From NCBI GenBank assembly GCA_027625915.1, contig JANTQA010000023.1, positions 10,602,001-10,666,000 on the forward strand: a stretch of 64,000 nucleotides of DNA, read 5' to 3'. The notes below the pieces were generated by a model, which was given only the letters and a program-made list of their open reading frames with translations, had not been told where the DNA came from and searched no databases. Below are positions 13,061-23,880 of this stretch, piece by piece (the stretch's first letter is position 1; each line of letters starts with the position of its first letter). Source of the stretch: Anaeramoeba flamelloides. Taxonomy: Eukaryota; Metamonada; Anaeramoebidae. The translations under genes and the position numbers were made by a program.

Positions 13061-14754
13061 TTACGTGGTATTGGTAGTAGTCGAACCTAGGTAATGCGTG
13101 TTAGAGTCAAATTACAGCCCTGAAAAAATCTACAAATGGTGAGAATCTACAAACGTCTACAAAAATTAACATCAGCCAAAAAATTAGATATTTTTGATGT
13201 ATTAAAATTCTTTATATTAATTTGAATATAAAAAACACTTTCAAAATCTCAAAAATTTATTTGCTACAAAGAATGCAACCAATACATTCTCTGAAACAAA
13301 ATATTTCGACAATACCAACGGTGAAAACGAATGCCTTAATCTAAATATTTAAGTGTGATTAAGTACTATTAAAATTCCATGGCCAGCTTATATTACTTTT
13401 ATCACTAAAAACATATTTATTTACTTTACAGAATGTTGAGTCAAGAGAAATGTAACAATTTAAAATTTAGCTTTTTTTTTTTTTTTGAAAATTTGTCAAT
13501 TGGAGTAAAAACTATTTTTTCTTATCTAGCCAAATTCGAAATTTATCTTGAAAAGGGTGGAAAATTAAAACGCTTTATCAAAGGGGATCTTCAGTTTATT
13601 TCCAAGTATTATAGGATTTAGGATAAGTGGGTGTATACATATCCTGTAATATAAACTAAAATGGCATTTTCATAATGGATAATAAAAAATTATTTTAAAT
13701 TGTCTTGATTTGCTCTAGAATTTCAAAAAGTGTTTGGATCAATAAATGTAGAGTTATAATCAAAAAAAAAAAAAACTTTAATGTGTAATATTTTGACTTA
13801 ACTACACTATATTATCTTTTCATTACTGTGTGGGTGTGTTATAATATTGTGTTTCAACGTAAAGAGACCATATTTTTTGGACAGTACTTGTAAAAACTTT
13901 GAAATTGTTTGATATTACAGTAAGTTTCACTTTTAAGGTACAAACTTTCAACGAAATTCAAGGCACAAAAAAAAATCTCAAATTAAGCTACATTTTTTCT
14001 GGATTTTTTTTTTACTCAAATTATTTTACGAGAATCTCAACTGTGTTCCTTAATTTGAGTTTTTTTGTGCCCTGAATTTCGTTGAAAGTTTTTGCCGTAA
14101 TAGTTGAGCTGACTATATTGAAAAATTTTATGTCAAAAAAATGATTTCAATTCAAACCGTAAATTTGTATTATCATCATGTTTACAAACAAATTGTTTGA
14201 AATTAAACAAATTTGTAAAAATATGGCGGTTCTTTTCCCCTTTTTTTCCAAAGAGGTAAAATATTAGCGATATTTGTCCCTTTTGCTCATGGTCAAAAAA
14301 AAAATAAATAAATAAATAAAAAATCCATTGTTCTATTCAAAATACTACATGTGTTGGATAAGTTAGTTATTGCGTATCTTTTTTAATATTTCCCCTTGTT
14401 TTCAAATTCATAAAAATATATAACCTATTGGCTGCAGGTATTTGTCCTTCTAAAACAATGCCTAACTGTTCGGAATTTTCATGAAAAAAAATGAAAAATA
14501 TTGAAAAAAAAAAAAAATACAATAACCCTAGCATATTTTGAAATTTCGTTTAAAAAATAATCAATTAATGAGTTAATATTGATTAATAGAAAGAATTTAA
14601 AAAACATTTAATTCTCGAATTCAGATCTTCCTTAAAGCAAAGGAAAATACCCAAAAAAAAAAAAAAAAAAAATATCAAATATGGTTAAATTTTTTGGAAT
14701 TTGAATATTAAAATTAATTGATATTGGTTTACATAAAATTGTCTGGAAATGGTT
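13061..14754. other. Gene-free stretch with one MITE
   Basis: No gene can be supported. A 62-codon frame at 13433 follows TTTACAG but is low-complexity F/K-rich sequence. The MITE at 13918-14113 is listed separately. The remainder is A/T-rich sequence. Confidence 0.55.
13918..14113. mobile_element. TA-flanked MITE, CAGTnnnTTCCACTTTTAAG family, copy 2
   Basis: The element lies between TA dinucleotides. The left end is CAGTAAGTTTCACTTTTAAG; the right end is a diverged inverted version. Long inverted arms contain AACTTTCAACGAAATTCA and GGCACAAAAAAA on the left and their reverse complements on the right. It is non-coding and folds into one long hairpin. It is more diverged at its right terminus than the copy at 57432. 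Confidence 0.7.
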
Positions 14755-16452
14755 TTAAATCCAAGAGGTTTGATCTAAAAAAGAAGTAAAAAAAAAAAAA
14801 GATAGATTTAACAAACCTTCAAAATTTATCAAGGTATTAAAATTTTCTTTCGCCAAATCTATTTCAAAAAAAGGACTAGAAAGTCTAATGTTCATATTGT
14901 CATCACGGATTAGGGGAGAAATTTGTGTTGGGATAAGATTTGGATTAAAAGTTTCCCTTATTAATTTTGTAGAAATTTTTAAGGTGGGCTTTTTAATTTG
15001 TTTTTTATTACAAGCTTGAGGAAGAGTGAAATTGCTTTCTAATTTCATATTAAAGTTATTAATACTCATGTTATTGGGGATGGGGGTTAGATTGGTGCCG
15101 GTGTTATTGTTGTTACTACTGTTATTAGCATCAAAATTTGATAACTTTTTAAGAATAATTTTGGCCTTTCTACTTTTCATTTTTTTTTTAAATTTTTTTT
15201 TTTTTTTTTTTATGATTGTTGTTTTTGGATTCTTTTGGTGATCATTTCTATTTTGTCTTTGAAAGTTTTTTATTCCTGTTTTTTCATCAACAGACGGAAA
15301 TTCCTTATTAGTCAATTGTTCTTGTGCAAAGAGGTTTGTCATTACATTTGGATCAATACTGTTCGTTTTCTGTAAAAGTTGTGTTTGTGTTTGTGTTTTT
15401 TCATTATTTTTCCGCAGGTGACCATTATTAATCGCCGAACAATTACTTTCCGAATTATCTTTTTGACAACTCTGCCTTTTCTTTAAATTCGGGATTTGGA
15501 TCTTTGATACCCTCCTCTGTTGTTTTTTTATTTTTAATTTGTGATTCATTTTTCGATTCAATTGAAAACGGATTTTGTTTAAGCAAGACTTTTGTATTTC
15601 AAGATCTAAAAGACGATTGTTCTTTATGTGCACTTGCTCTAAACGGTTTAAAAGGTCTTGCGTTTTTTCGAATAATTTTTTTTTTCTCTCCCTTAAATTT
15701 CTGATCCTTTTTGTTTGTTCAAAAATGCTTGAGATATTCCGAAGTTTGTTTTTATTTAAAACTACACGTAGTGTTCTCCTCGTTCCTGTCTCTTTCACAA
15801 TTCCGAGTGCTTTGAAAACTGACAAGACTGTACAAATCCTTTGTCGTGCAAAGCCTGTGTTCTGAGAGATTAAATCACGTGAAATTATACCTAATTATTT
15901 TTAAAAATCAAAAATACAAAGCATTTTTTTTTAAATGGAAGGTATAAAAATAAATTTTTGTTTGAGGGTTTTTGTGACAAAAAAAGAAAAAATTTTGAAA
16001 AACAAACCATTTCTTAATTCATTTAAAACTAAAACAGAGAGCATCGATATTGTCTTTGATTTTCTTTGGCTCGATCTTTGTTTTAAATCTTCAATTTCTT
16101 GTTGATCTTCTTGTGAGAGATTCTCGAATGATCGTATCTTGTTCCTGTGTTTGATATTCTCAATAACGGGCCTCCAGCTTTTATTTAAAATCAGCAATTG
16201 CTTTTTTTTTGTTGATTTTTCATTCGATAGGAGGTGTGTTTGAATAAATATTTGGATGAGGTATGGTATTTCGTTTTTTAATCTTTTTGTGATAAACAGC
16301 GGTAGCGTGGCGTTAAATTCTTCTTGAATTTTTTGTGGATTGATAATTGCATTATCCTCATAATTATCAAATAGAAAAATCGCAAATTCAAAATACAGAC
16401 CAATAAAATCTATGTTTCCTTTTGTTTTTGTTGTGTCTTGAATAAATTCCAT
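14755..16452 (-). CDS. E2F/DP-like winged-helix protein with coiled coil
   Basis: Likely a DNA-binding transcription regulator. Exons are 16452-16008, 15890-14817 and 14774-14755 (512 residues). Both introns have GTTTGT donors; they are 117 and 42 nt, and phases agree at both joins. Residues 14-90 look like a first winged helix (FEFAIFLFDN then IQEEFN). Residues 133-187 form a second one, rebuilt across intron 1: LNELRNGIISRDLISQNTG followed by RQRICTVLSVFKALGIVKE. The latter fits the E2F/DP recognition helix plus wing (RRIYDITNVLEGIGLI in animal E2Fs). A coiled coil follows (about 195-245), as in E2Fs, then Lys-rich nuclear-localisation-type and Asn-rich tracts. No neighbour gives context. 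The E2F call rests on pattern only; another winged-helix family is possible. Intron 2 is a multiple of three without a stop, so reading through it would also stay in frame. Confidence 0.6.
14775..14816 (-). other. 42-nt in-frame intron
   Basis: The intron has a GTTTGT donor, a poly-T tract and a TTTTTTAG acceptor. Its length is divisible by three and it has no in-frame stop. Splicing gives ...NFEDQTSWI; retention would add 14 mostly Leu/Phe residues. Confidence 0.55.
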
Positions 16453-19400
16453 CTTTGATTTTCTTCTTATTTTGATTTTTTTTTTAAAAAAAAGAAAAAA
16501 TTGAAGAAAGAGACAAATTTCAAAAGTATTTCGTTAAGAAAAAATGATCAGTCCAAATAAACGGTTTAATAGCATTTCTTGTTCAAGTACATTCTGTTCC
16601 AGAAAATTGTCAAATAGGTTTGGCAATCAGATAAATATTTTTTGGTACAAGGCCAAATTTGAACATTTTGTGAGGTAAAATATTTGACAAAAAAAATTTA
16701 TTAAACTATTTGTTTCCTTGATATTTGCAATTTTTAAGCACTTTAACAATAATTAGTTTGATTTTTTTTATCAAGTATGATTTTGGTATGACGGAAATTT
16801 GTTCTCTTTTTAAATCAAAAACAAAAAGCCTTTATTTCGAAAATCTTCGAAATTGTAAATGTTCAAAAGTTTTGATTTGTGTCTTTAAAAAAAATTAAAG
16901 ATCAAAAAATTAAAATTGAAAAGAGTTATATTTTGACCGAAAAATAGTTTTGTTCAGCACACAATCTGAAAGTTTCTTTTTTGTTAGATTCTACTCTCAA
17001 AGTGTGAATTAATTTTTTTGCAAAATTGATTATTGGCAAGAAATTATCGAAGATTTTTTTGAAAAAAAATCGAAAAATGTTTGTTAGTTTTTTATGGATA
17101 ATATAATAAAACTATTTTTTATTTGGTATTTTTATTTTTATTGAATTAACAGTGTTTATTGTGAGAACATTTCAAACACGTTTTCAGGGGTAAAATTTCG
17201 AGCACAAGATCTTGTTGTTTTAATGATTTGATTTTTTAAGGAAGCATCCACCAGAAAGTCAAAATTTTCACTTTTTAATAGTTTGAAAGAAGGCTCAGAA
17301 ACAACATTTATATGTTTTTGAGGGTTTCTTTTTTGGTATTCAAAGCACAGTCTTTTACAAAGCTACAGTGAAAATTTTCCAATATCAATTTTTCATGTTG
17401 TTATCATTTTCTTCTGGGTTAGGTTAAAAAAAGAACAAAAAATAACAGATCTGTAAAGATGAATTAATTCGCAAACACGTGAGATCTACTTCTTGCCACT
17501 TGCTTCGACTTTCAATTTTTGCTATTTTCAAATTTTGAATTGTTATTTTTTGTTAGTCAAAATAACTTTTTATGCTGATGAGAGTGTTTCTAATTCCCAA
17601 AATTAAAAGAGTTGCGGGATAAATCAAATTAGTAATTTTTATGTAGATCAAGAATAGCAACTTTTACTAATTTTCCAAAAAAGTGAAATTTAAAAGAGTC
17701 TTTTAATCATCTAACTCATCCAATTTGAATGTTTTTAACAGACAATAATAATATTAAAAATATCAACCCAAAAATTTCTAGATCAAATTGATCAATTTTT
17801 TTGAGTTTGGTATTTCCAAGTTGATTTTTGGAAATGGTGTATTAAAGAAAAATTTTTACAATTATTAAAAAAATTGGTAGAATTTTTTACATATTTTGTT
17901 ATTTATTTTCTAGTATAAAATAGGAACTATATTTTTTGTTTGTTTTGGATTTTATTTTTAATTATTTGGTTTTAACTATATCCATCTCAAATAATAATTC
18001 TTATAATTTTGTTCATTTCTCTTTAAAAAAAAAGGATTATAATTCTCTCTTTGGATTATTAAAAATATCACCTATAAAAGAATTATAATCAGTATATTTT
18101 TTCGAATTCACTAAAACAACACCAGATATTTTTCTCGAGAAAAAATCATCTAAAAAATATAAAAAATGATGATATATTTTTCAGATCTGCCTCACTTGAT
18201 ATATTTAATATTCGTTTTTTAGAGTTCAACTATTAAAAAATCAATTCTAAAAAGAAAAAATCAAAAAAAGACAATTTTTGCCAAAAAAAATAGAAAAGGG
18301 TTTTGATTATATTTAAAAGATAATTCAACAGATATTTGATGAAAATCGGAAAAATTTTATACAAATTAAATTCAATAATTTAAAACATTCTGAAAAGTTC
18401 AATAAGTGTGCCTTCGAATTGATTTGACCTTAGATACACTTTTTATTTGTAGATTAAACATTTTATTCAAACAAGATAAAGAAAAAGCACTAGTATCAAG
18501 CATTCGAAACCCGAATTTTCGATCAATCTTTTGATAAAAGAAAACAGAAGTATAAAAAAAAATCAAAAATTCAAAATACATCTAAAAATTGTGTAGCCAA
18601 TATTCAGACTTCAAAGTTGAAAAATAATTTTCTTCAATTTACATCAAAATATAGTTTAATTGATAAAAAAAAAAATCATTCTGTTTTTTTAGACAATTAA
18701 GTAATTAACTCAAGAACTATTTTAGCTAATTATTTTGCACAGATACAAAATATTTTGAAAAAAAAAAAAAAACCGGTTTAGATAAGGAAAAAGAAAACTA
18801 TCTATTTTTCAATTTTTATGTTGATAATTATTGAGTAAATCTTATAATTGAGGCCATCGAAATAATAATTACTTTTGAATACATCAAATATTTTTATTTT
18901 GATATTCCTAAATGTCATTTTTTTTTTAAAGCGCAACAAAATTTCTTAAAAAAAGCTTTTATATTAGTATAAGGGGTTCCCATTCAATTGCAACCTCAAA
19001 TAAATTAATAAATAAATGAAAATTTATAAAAATCAAGACCTAAGGGTTCATGTTAATTGGGTTCTTTCTTATATAAATTTGACATAAATTTTTAATTTCC
19101 TAAATTTAATTTTTTCCAAGTTTTTTCAAAGGGAAAACAAAATTTTTATTATGTAACATTAATCAAAATGAAAAGCGAGATCTATTAATAAAAGAAAAAA
19201 AAAATAAATAAAGTAAAAAAGGGGGGCACAATAAAATAATATTTTTTTTAATACTGTCTTTTAATATGAAGATTTTATTTGATTGATCTAATATTAAAAA
19301 TTTGTTGAAAACATTGATATATATTTGAGACAACCAAAACCACTATAACGGTCATAATTGAAAAAGGAGAATTAAATTCTTTTTTTCAATTGGTGATCAT

Positions 19401-20878
19401 TAAATAAGCCATTTTCCAGTTAAAGAGGGGTGCAGTCATGTGGGACAAATTTCTATGGTTTAAAGTGTTTGAACTCAGATAAGAAGAAAAAATTTATTTT
19501 GGAAATTTCAATATTGTAATCATTTTTTCACATTTTTGCACCTTTTTTAATTTTTTTTTAGAACCGAATTATTTTACAAATTTTTTTTTTAATATTACAA
19601 GATCTCAAGTGATTTGTTAAAAGGTGTTATTCTAATTTTATCGAAACAGGGAAAATTATTGTCGAGAAATTATATTGATTTCTATTGGACTTTTATTTGA
19701 TTCTTAAATTGGAAGATCAAAATGAACCTTGTTGTCTTTCTCAATGATTTCCCTAAGAATTTGGAGTTTTTCGATTTGAAAGACAATCTATTCGTTTTTT
19801 AGTTTTATTTCAGACAGAATATAAATAATTCTCTAGTGTGTATTATTCTACTTATTTTTTTTTTTGTTCTTACAAAATTCAATTATAAAAAATAAATGAT
19901 ATTTAAAAATTAATGTTGTTCCCCTTTGACTAAAATTTAGTTTGGTTACTGAAAAAAAATGACTATTTTTGAGATCTCCAAAACAAACTCATGGAATTTG
20001 AGATTTTGTTAATCAAGGATATTTAAATTGTTTTTCTTGATTTGATTCAAAATAAGTCAATGGATTATTCTTATTTCAATTTAATTTGATTCTTTTATTA
20101 ATTGATTTTACTTTTTGGTCTTTTGTTCTCTTAAGGTCCAAAATTTAAAGGCATGTTGAACTTTTTTCCTTGTAGTTACTACTTTTTCTTCCCTAATACT
20201 TTTACTGATTTTTCACAAGTGAAACCAGAAAAGTCTGACATACCAAACTTTCGTTTTTCAGTACTTAAAGGTAAATTGTTTCAAACTTTATTTTTTCAGG
20301 TTCATCAAAGGTTGGTATATTTTGAATTAGGTTTATTATTTCGATTTCAAGGGTGAGCCAAAACAAAGTGTGGTTTATATATCTTTTCGTGACTCTAAAA
20401 ACCACAATCTTGTATTTTCGACTAAATAAGATCAAATTTTTCATTTTTTTCCTTCTTTTCATTTTTCTCGTTGACAGATAAATCTCTCAAGAAATAGATT
20501 GAAATTTATGTTTCTATTTCTTAGGTTGGTTATTTATGTTTCTTTATTGGTATAAATTGGGTACACTAAGAATCCTAAATACAATTCAGATTTCAGAATG
20601 AAAAAAGATACTATGATTATATTTTTGCCTTTGAATTTCAAATACTAGCACAAAAAAACTCCCAACTTTTACAGATCTTTGAGCCTTTTAAAACACTTTC
20701 AGACAATTTGTAAACCTTTCCAACACTTTAAAGGGAAAATGCGTTGTAAAAGTGAAAAGCATTGTCCAAGTCTTGTGATTTTTTGCAGTCACAATTAACA
20801 ATTGAATTTTCATTTTTTTCTCTATTCATTTTTTTCTTTTTCAAATAAAAAATAAATAAAAAAAAAACCCTCAACACT
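16453..20878. other. Gene-free AT-rich stretch with one inverted-repeat element
   Basis: About 4.4 kb with no gene that I can support. Short frames at 18399-18581 (minus) and 20153-20356 (plus) have F/K-biased composition and no recognisable domain. The only structured feature is the element at 19417-19933. The last 400 nt include the 5' flank of the repeat-protein gene, with an A-rich stretch directly before its ATG. Confidence 0.55.
19417..19933. mobile_element. Inverted-repeat element, copy B
   Basis: This is a diverged relative of 1272-1951, starting CAGTTAAAGAGGGGTGCAG and ending TTCCCCTTTGACTA. Internal order of blocks is the same. It is shorter mainly because it lacks the roughly 160-nt hairpin insertion of copy A. 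The ends are no longer perfect inverted repeats. It is non-coding. Confidence 0.6.
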
Positions 20879-21685
20879 ATGACTTCCATTAAAATCAAAA
20901 AAAACACCAGCCTCAAACTCGAAGAAAAAAAAACGATCAATCTTTCGAATGACAAAAGAACAGTGGTTTTTACAAATAAAAAGCAAATTGATTTAGTAAA
21001 GGAAAGAAAAAAAAGGTTTCAAAATGTAAAAATTGACATGAAAAGCGGATCTTTAGCAAAAAGAAAAGAAAGGTTTTCAAACAACACCAAAGAAGAGAAA
21101 ACAAAAAAAGGATTTCAATCAAGACCCGAAATTTCAAAGGTGTTAACCAACAATAATTCAGAAACGGAAAAATTAAACAAAAGAAAAGAGAAATTTGGTA
21201 TTGTCTCTGAAAAGGAAAAATTGGGTAAAAGAAAAGAAAAATTTGGGATTTTATACGAAAAAGAGAAATTGAATAAAAGAAAAGAAAAATTTGGGATTGT
21301 TAGTGGAAAGGAGAATACAAACCAAAGAAAAGAGAAATTTGGTATTATGTCTGAAAAGGAAAAATTGGGTAAAAGAAAAGAAAAATTTGGGATTGTATCC
21401 GAAAAAGAAAAATTGAATAAAAGAAAAGAAAAATTTGGGAATTTAAAGAAAAGCAAGAACGACATCAACCAATTTGTTTCAATAAGTCTGGACGATGGAA
21501 TTAAAAGGGGTTTATTAAAAAGGACACGCAAACCTGAGAAATTTATCTCTCACAAAAAGTTCATCACAAATCCCAAATCGAAAATTGAAAATAAACAAAC
21601 ACACCAACAAAAGAAAAAGAAAATTTCAAAATGGCAGAAAGTTTTGAATAAAAAAAGAAACGTTAACAATGTAAAAAAATATTGA
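20879..21685 (+). CDS. Tandem RKEKFG-repeat protein, Tho1/SARNP C-terminus-like
   Basis: A 268-residue, very basic, apparently single-exon protein; ATG 20879 is preceded by an A-rich leader and the stop is TGA. Six copies of RKEKFG sit at residues 102-107, 118-123, 134-139, 150-155, 166-171 and 182-187, exactly 16 residues apart, in units like KRKEKFGIVSEKEKL. Two degenerate copies (RKKRFQ 43-48, RKERFS 62-67) precede them. Short helices ending in R..RFG are the parts of Tho1/SARNP/MOS11 that bind the RNA helicase UAP56/DDX39B in mRNA export. The inference is a multivalent helicase binder acting in the nucleus. The N-terminal SAP domain of SARNP is absent, so it could instead be an unrelated charged-repeat protein. 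Repeat units are similar at the DNA level, which suggests recent expansion. Confidence 0.6.
   Translation: MTSIKIKKNTSLKLEEKKTINLSNDKRTVVFTNKKQIDLVKERKKRFQNVKIDMKSGSLAKRKERFSNNTKEEKTKKGFQSRPEISKVLTNNNSETEKLNKRKEKFGIVSEKEKLGKRKEKFGILYEKEKLNKRKEKFGIVSGKENTNQRKEKFGIMSEKEKLGKRKEKFGIVSEKEKLNKRKEKFGNLKKSKNDINQFVSISLDDGIKRGLLKRTRKPEKFISHKKFITNPKSKIENKQTHQQKKKKISKWQKVLNKKRNVNNVKKY
21173..21460 (+). repeat. 48-nt coding tandem repeat (six units)
   Basis: Six 48-nt units within the preceding gene, each carrying AAAAGAGAAATTTGG or AAAAGAAAAATTTGG. Period and frame are constant, so changes in copy number would preserve the protein frame. Confidence 0.85.
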
Positions 21686-22184
21686 TTTCAATAGTTTATA
21701 CTGTAAACACGTTTGTTTTTAGAAATAAATATAGATATAAATTAATCATATTTTTCGCAAGATATGATTTTTTCTCGAGTATCATAAAAATTTTTAATGA
21801 ACAAAAAGATAATCGTTTAAATAAAATTCAAAAAATTATTTTACTTCCTTATCTTGATTTCAATTTATTCTTTAATATATAAATTATCTCGAACAATTGA
21901 TTTGTATCTTTTTATTTCGAAGGGTTGTTTGTTTTATTGTTCTTTGATAATAATACATCTATATGATAATTATTACATTACTTAGATTGTTCTAACTTAT
22001 TACTCAACAGTTTTTTTTTTTTTTCATTATAAACTCTTTTTAAAACAAAAATACGCCTCTTATATCGTCAATACTATTGAATTTGATTGTTAATAAGATA
22101 ATTACTTTTTGGTGGTTTTCATTTTAATTATTCATTTATTCATTTTTTCATTTTTTTTATTTATGGATATTAAACAGTTGGAAA

Positions 22185-22440
22185 ATGAAAAAAACAAGAC
22201 AAGAAGAAGCCAATTTGGAAATAATATGCAAGTATCAAAATCGAAATAGTTTAAGTTTGATTTCAAATGAGCTAGATATAGGAATTAAGAAAGACCATTA
22301 TTATATTGATGTACGGAACAAAGAAAAAAGAAAATAAAGAAAAAAAAAAAAAACAATCCCAACAAAATACCCCGATGAATTGCGGCTTTATATTGAAAAT
22401 GAGACTTTAAAGAAAAAATAATTTACGTTTCAAGAGTTAT
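22185..22440 (+). pseudogene. Decayed Tc1/mariner-like DNA-binding region
   Basis: From ATG 22185 a 50-codon frame reads RQEEANLEIICKYQNRNSLS and onward to ELDIGIKK, a helix-turn-helix-like pattern, and stops at 22335-22337. A second block in another frame, about 22355-22440, reads TKYPDELRLYIENETLKKK, then a stop, then FTFQELSIKYK. Two successive helix-turn-helix blocks are what the N-terminus of Tc1/mariner or pogo transposases contains. No catalytic DDE/DDD region is recognised here. Assignment is by pattern and moderate to low. The TA-flanked MITEs nearby are the sort of element such a transposase would move. Confidence 0.4.
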
Positions 22441-22929
22441 CAATAAAATATAAATAACTTTTCCACAATTCACCTTGTTTAATGGTTATTATAGATTTTA
22501 TAATTTTTTCTTTACAATTTCCAAAAACGGGATTTCTCATTTCAAATAAAAGATTAAATCAATTTTTAAAATATTGAATTTTAATTTTTATTTTTTTTGT
22601 TTTAATGACTAGTAAATATTCAGTTCAGTGTTTTTTTTTTAGGTTTTAAAGAATTTCTTAGATTTTAGAATGTTACTATAATTAATTTGATTCAATTAAG
22701 AATAATTCTAGAAATTTTCTATCGCCTTTTATTTGGAAAGGGGTTTATATTGGGTTTTTTTACTTTTAAATTCTAATTTATTATAATTTAATGCAGTTGA
22801 AAAGTTCAAGAAGACAATCCACATTTATCACCAAGAATTTTCATTTTTAATCGATTTGTGAATATATTTTTGGTTATTAATCTTTGAAGTATGATACATC
22901 ATCATTTGAGAAAACTGATATTAAAATTT

Positions 22930-22990
22930 GGGAATTTTTTTGTGAATTAAATTTCGTTGAATTCTTTTGCCTTAAAAGTGGAACTGGTTG
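22930..22990. mobile_element. Solo end of a CAGTnnnTTCCACTTTTAAG-family MITE
   Basis: The sequence TTGCCTTAAAAGTGGAACTG preceded by AAATTTCGTTGAA matches the right end of the copies at 57432 and 5768, and a TA follows at 22991. No matching left end is seen, so it is a truncated copy or the surviving terminus of a larger element. Confidence 0.5.
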
Positions 22991-23090
22991 TAGAATAAAC
23001 TTAATAATAAATAGTTGTGTCTGAAAAAGTCAATTATATTTAAAAATTATTAGGAATAATAATAATATAAACAAACAGTGGTGTCTTCAA

Positions 23091-23290
23091 GTGCCTAGGT
23101 TTTCTTGGGGTTTTCTGTTTTATCTGTTAAGTGTTCTGGGTTTTTTTGGGGTTTTCTATTTTATTTGTGAAGTGTTCTGGGTTTTTTTTTACTTTGGAAA
23201 TAAACCGAAAATTTTAATAAATTTTCAGTTTATTTCTAAAGTAAAAAAACCTAACGAAAAGCTATTGATTTTCAAATAAACAGAAAACTC
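23091..23290. repeat. Foldback repeat cluster (CCTAGG/CCTAACG hairpin family)
   Basis: It starts with GTGCCTAGGTTTTC. A degenerate tandem of about 50 nt follows (AAGTGTTCTGGGTTTTTTT twice). A hairpin at 23179-23252 has arms around AAATAAACCGAAAATTTT and ends CTAACG. The same pieces recur, some inverted, at 60061-60215 and 63729-63918. The matching open frame here (23091-23279) is W/F/G-rich by composition and is not a gene. Confidence 0.6.
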
Positions 23291-23360
23291 CAGAAAACAT
23301 AACGATGTTTTTCCAGAATTTAAACAGATAGAGAAAAAACAAAGGTATTATCCAATTCCC

Positions 23361-23790
23361 ATGAATTCTGGAAAAGCTAACGGTTGTTTATTTCTCAAAT
23401 TAAATAAAAACCTAACGAAAAAATATTTAAAATTGAAGGGTTCTACTTCCATCTTAAAACTAAGAAAATTCACAAATTATCTAAATAGATATTCTTATAC
23501 TTATGATAAGAAGAAAATAAAAACAAATTCTTGCAATCTATGCAAAAAAATGCAATAACTCAGAAATAGATGAAGATGTCAATCATTTTTTAGCGAATTC
23601 CCCAAACTATGAAAACAATCGAAAATTCTACCCTAAAGAATTAATCCACATAAACAAAAATAATAAGAAAAAAAATCAATGATATTATTCAAAATAAAGA
23701 CTCATTTTCTATCCTATCATTGGTTAATTATAAAGAAAATTATAATTCTTTATTGAAATTTCTCAACAAAAATTTAGAAATTAGGGAAAG
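23361..23790 (+). mobile_element. Fragment of the 3' coding end of a LINE (non-LTR retrotransposon)
   Basis: Conceptual translation gives KIKTNSCNLCKK, then in another frame EIDEDVNHFLANSPNYENNR, then, in a third block, KDSFSILSLVNYKENY. The order C-x2-C, H-F-L, (C)P-x-Y, R is the cysteine/histidine tail found after reverse transcriptase in many LINEs (C.LC...E...HFL..CP.Y...R). The second Cys of that motif is replaced (NSPNY). The frame is broken at least twice, so it is a dead 5'-truncated copy. Foldback-family fragments flank it on both sides (23340-23400 and 23800-23880). Confidence 0.6.
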
Positions 23791-23799
23791 TGCTTTAGA

Positions 23800-23880
23800 G
23801 TGCCTTCAAGTGTAAGTAGAGTGTCTAGGTTTTCCAGAATTCAAAGGAATTGGATAAAATCTTTGATTTTACTCAGTTCT
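23800..23880. repeat. Foldback-family half hairpin
   Basis: The sequence GTGTCTAGGTTTTCCAGAAT then TCAAAGGAATTGGATAAAAT matches one arm and loop of the hairpin at 63818-63890. Only one arm is well preserved. It lies immediately after the LINE fragment. Confidence 0.5.

Noticed and set aside
13433-13621. 62-codon frame after a TTTACAG acceptor-like site
   Set aside because: The F-run and K-rich composition are what AT-rich DNA gives by chance; there is no partner exon.
18399-18581. 60-codon minus-strand frame
   Set aside because: Isolated and F/S/K biased, without splice context or motif.
20153-20356. 67-codon plus-strand frame
   Set aside because: Aromatic-rich and low-complexity, with no supporting signals.
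23091-23279. Frame rich in W, F and G
   Set aside because: It is the translation of the foldback repeat and its tandem; the same DNA recurs inverted at 60 kb.
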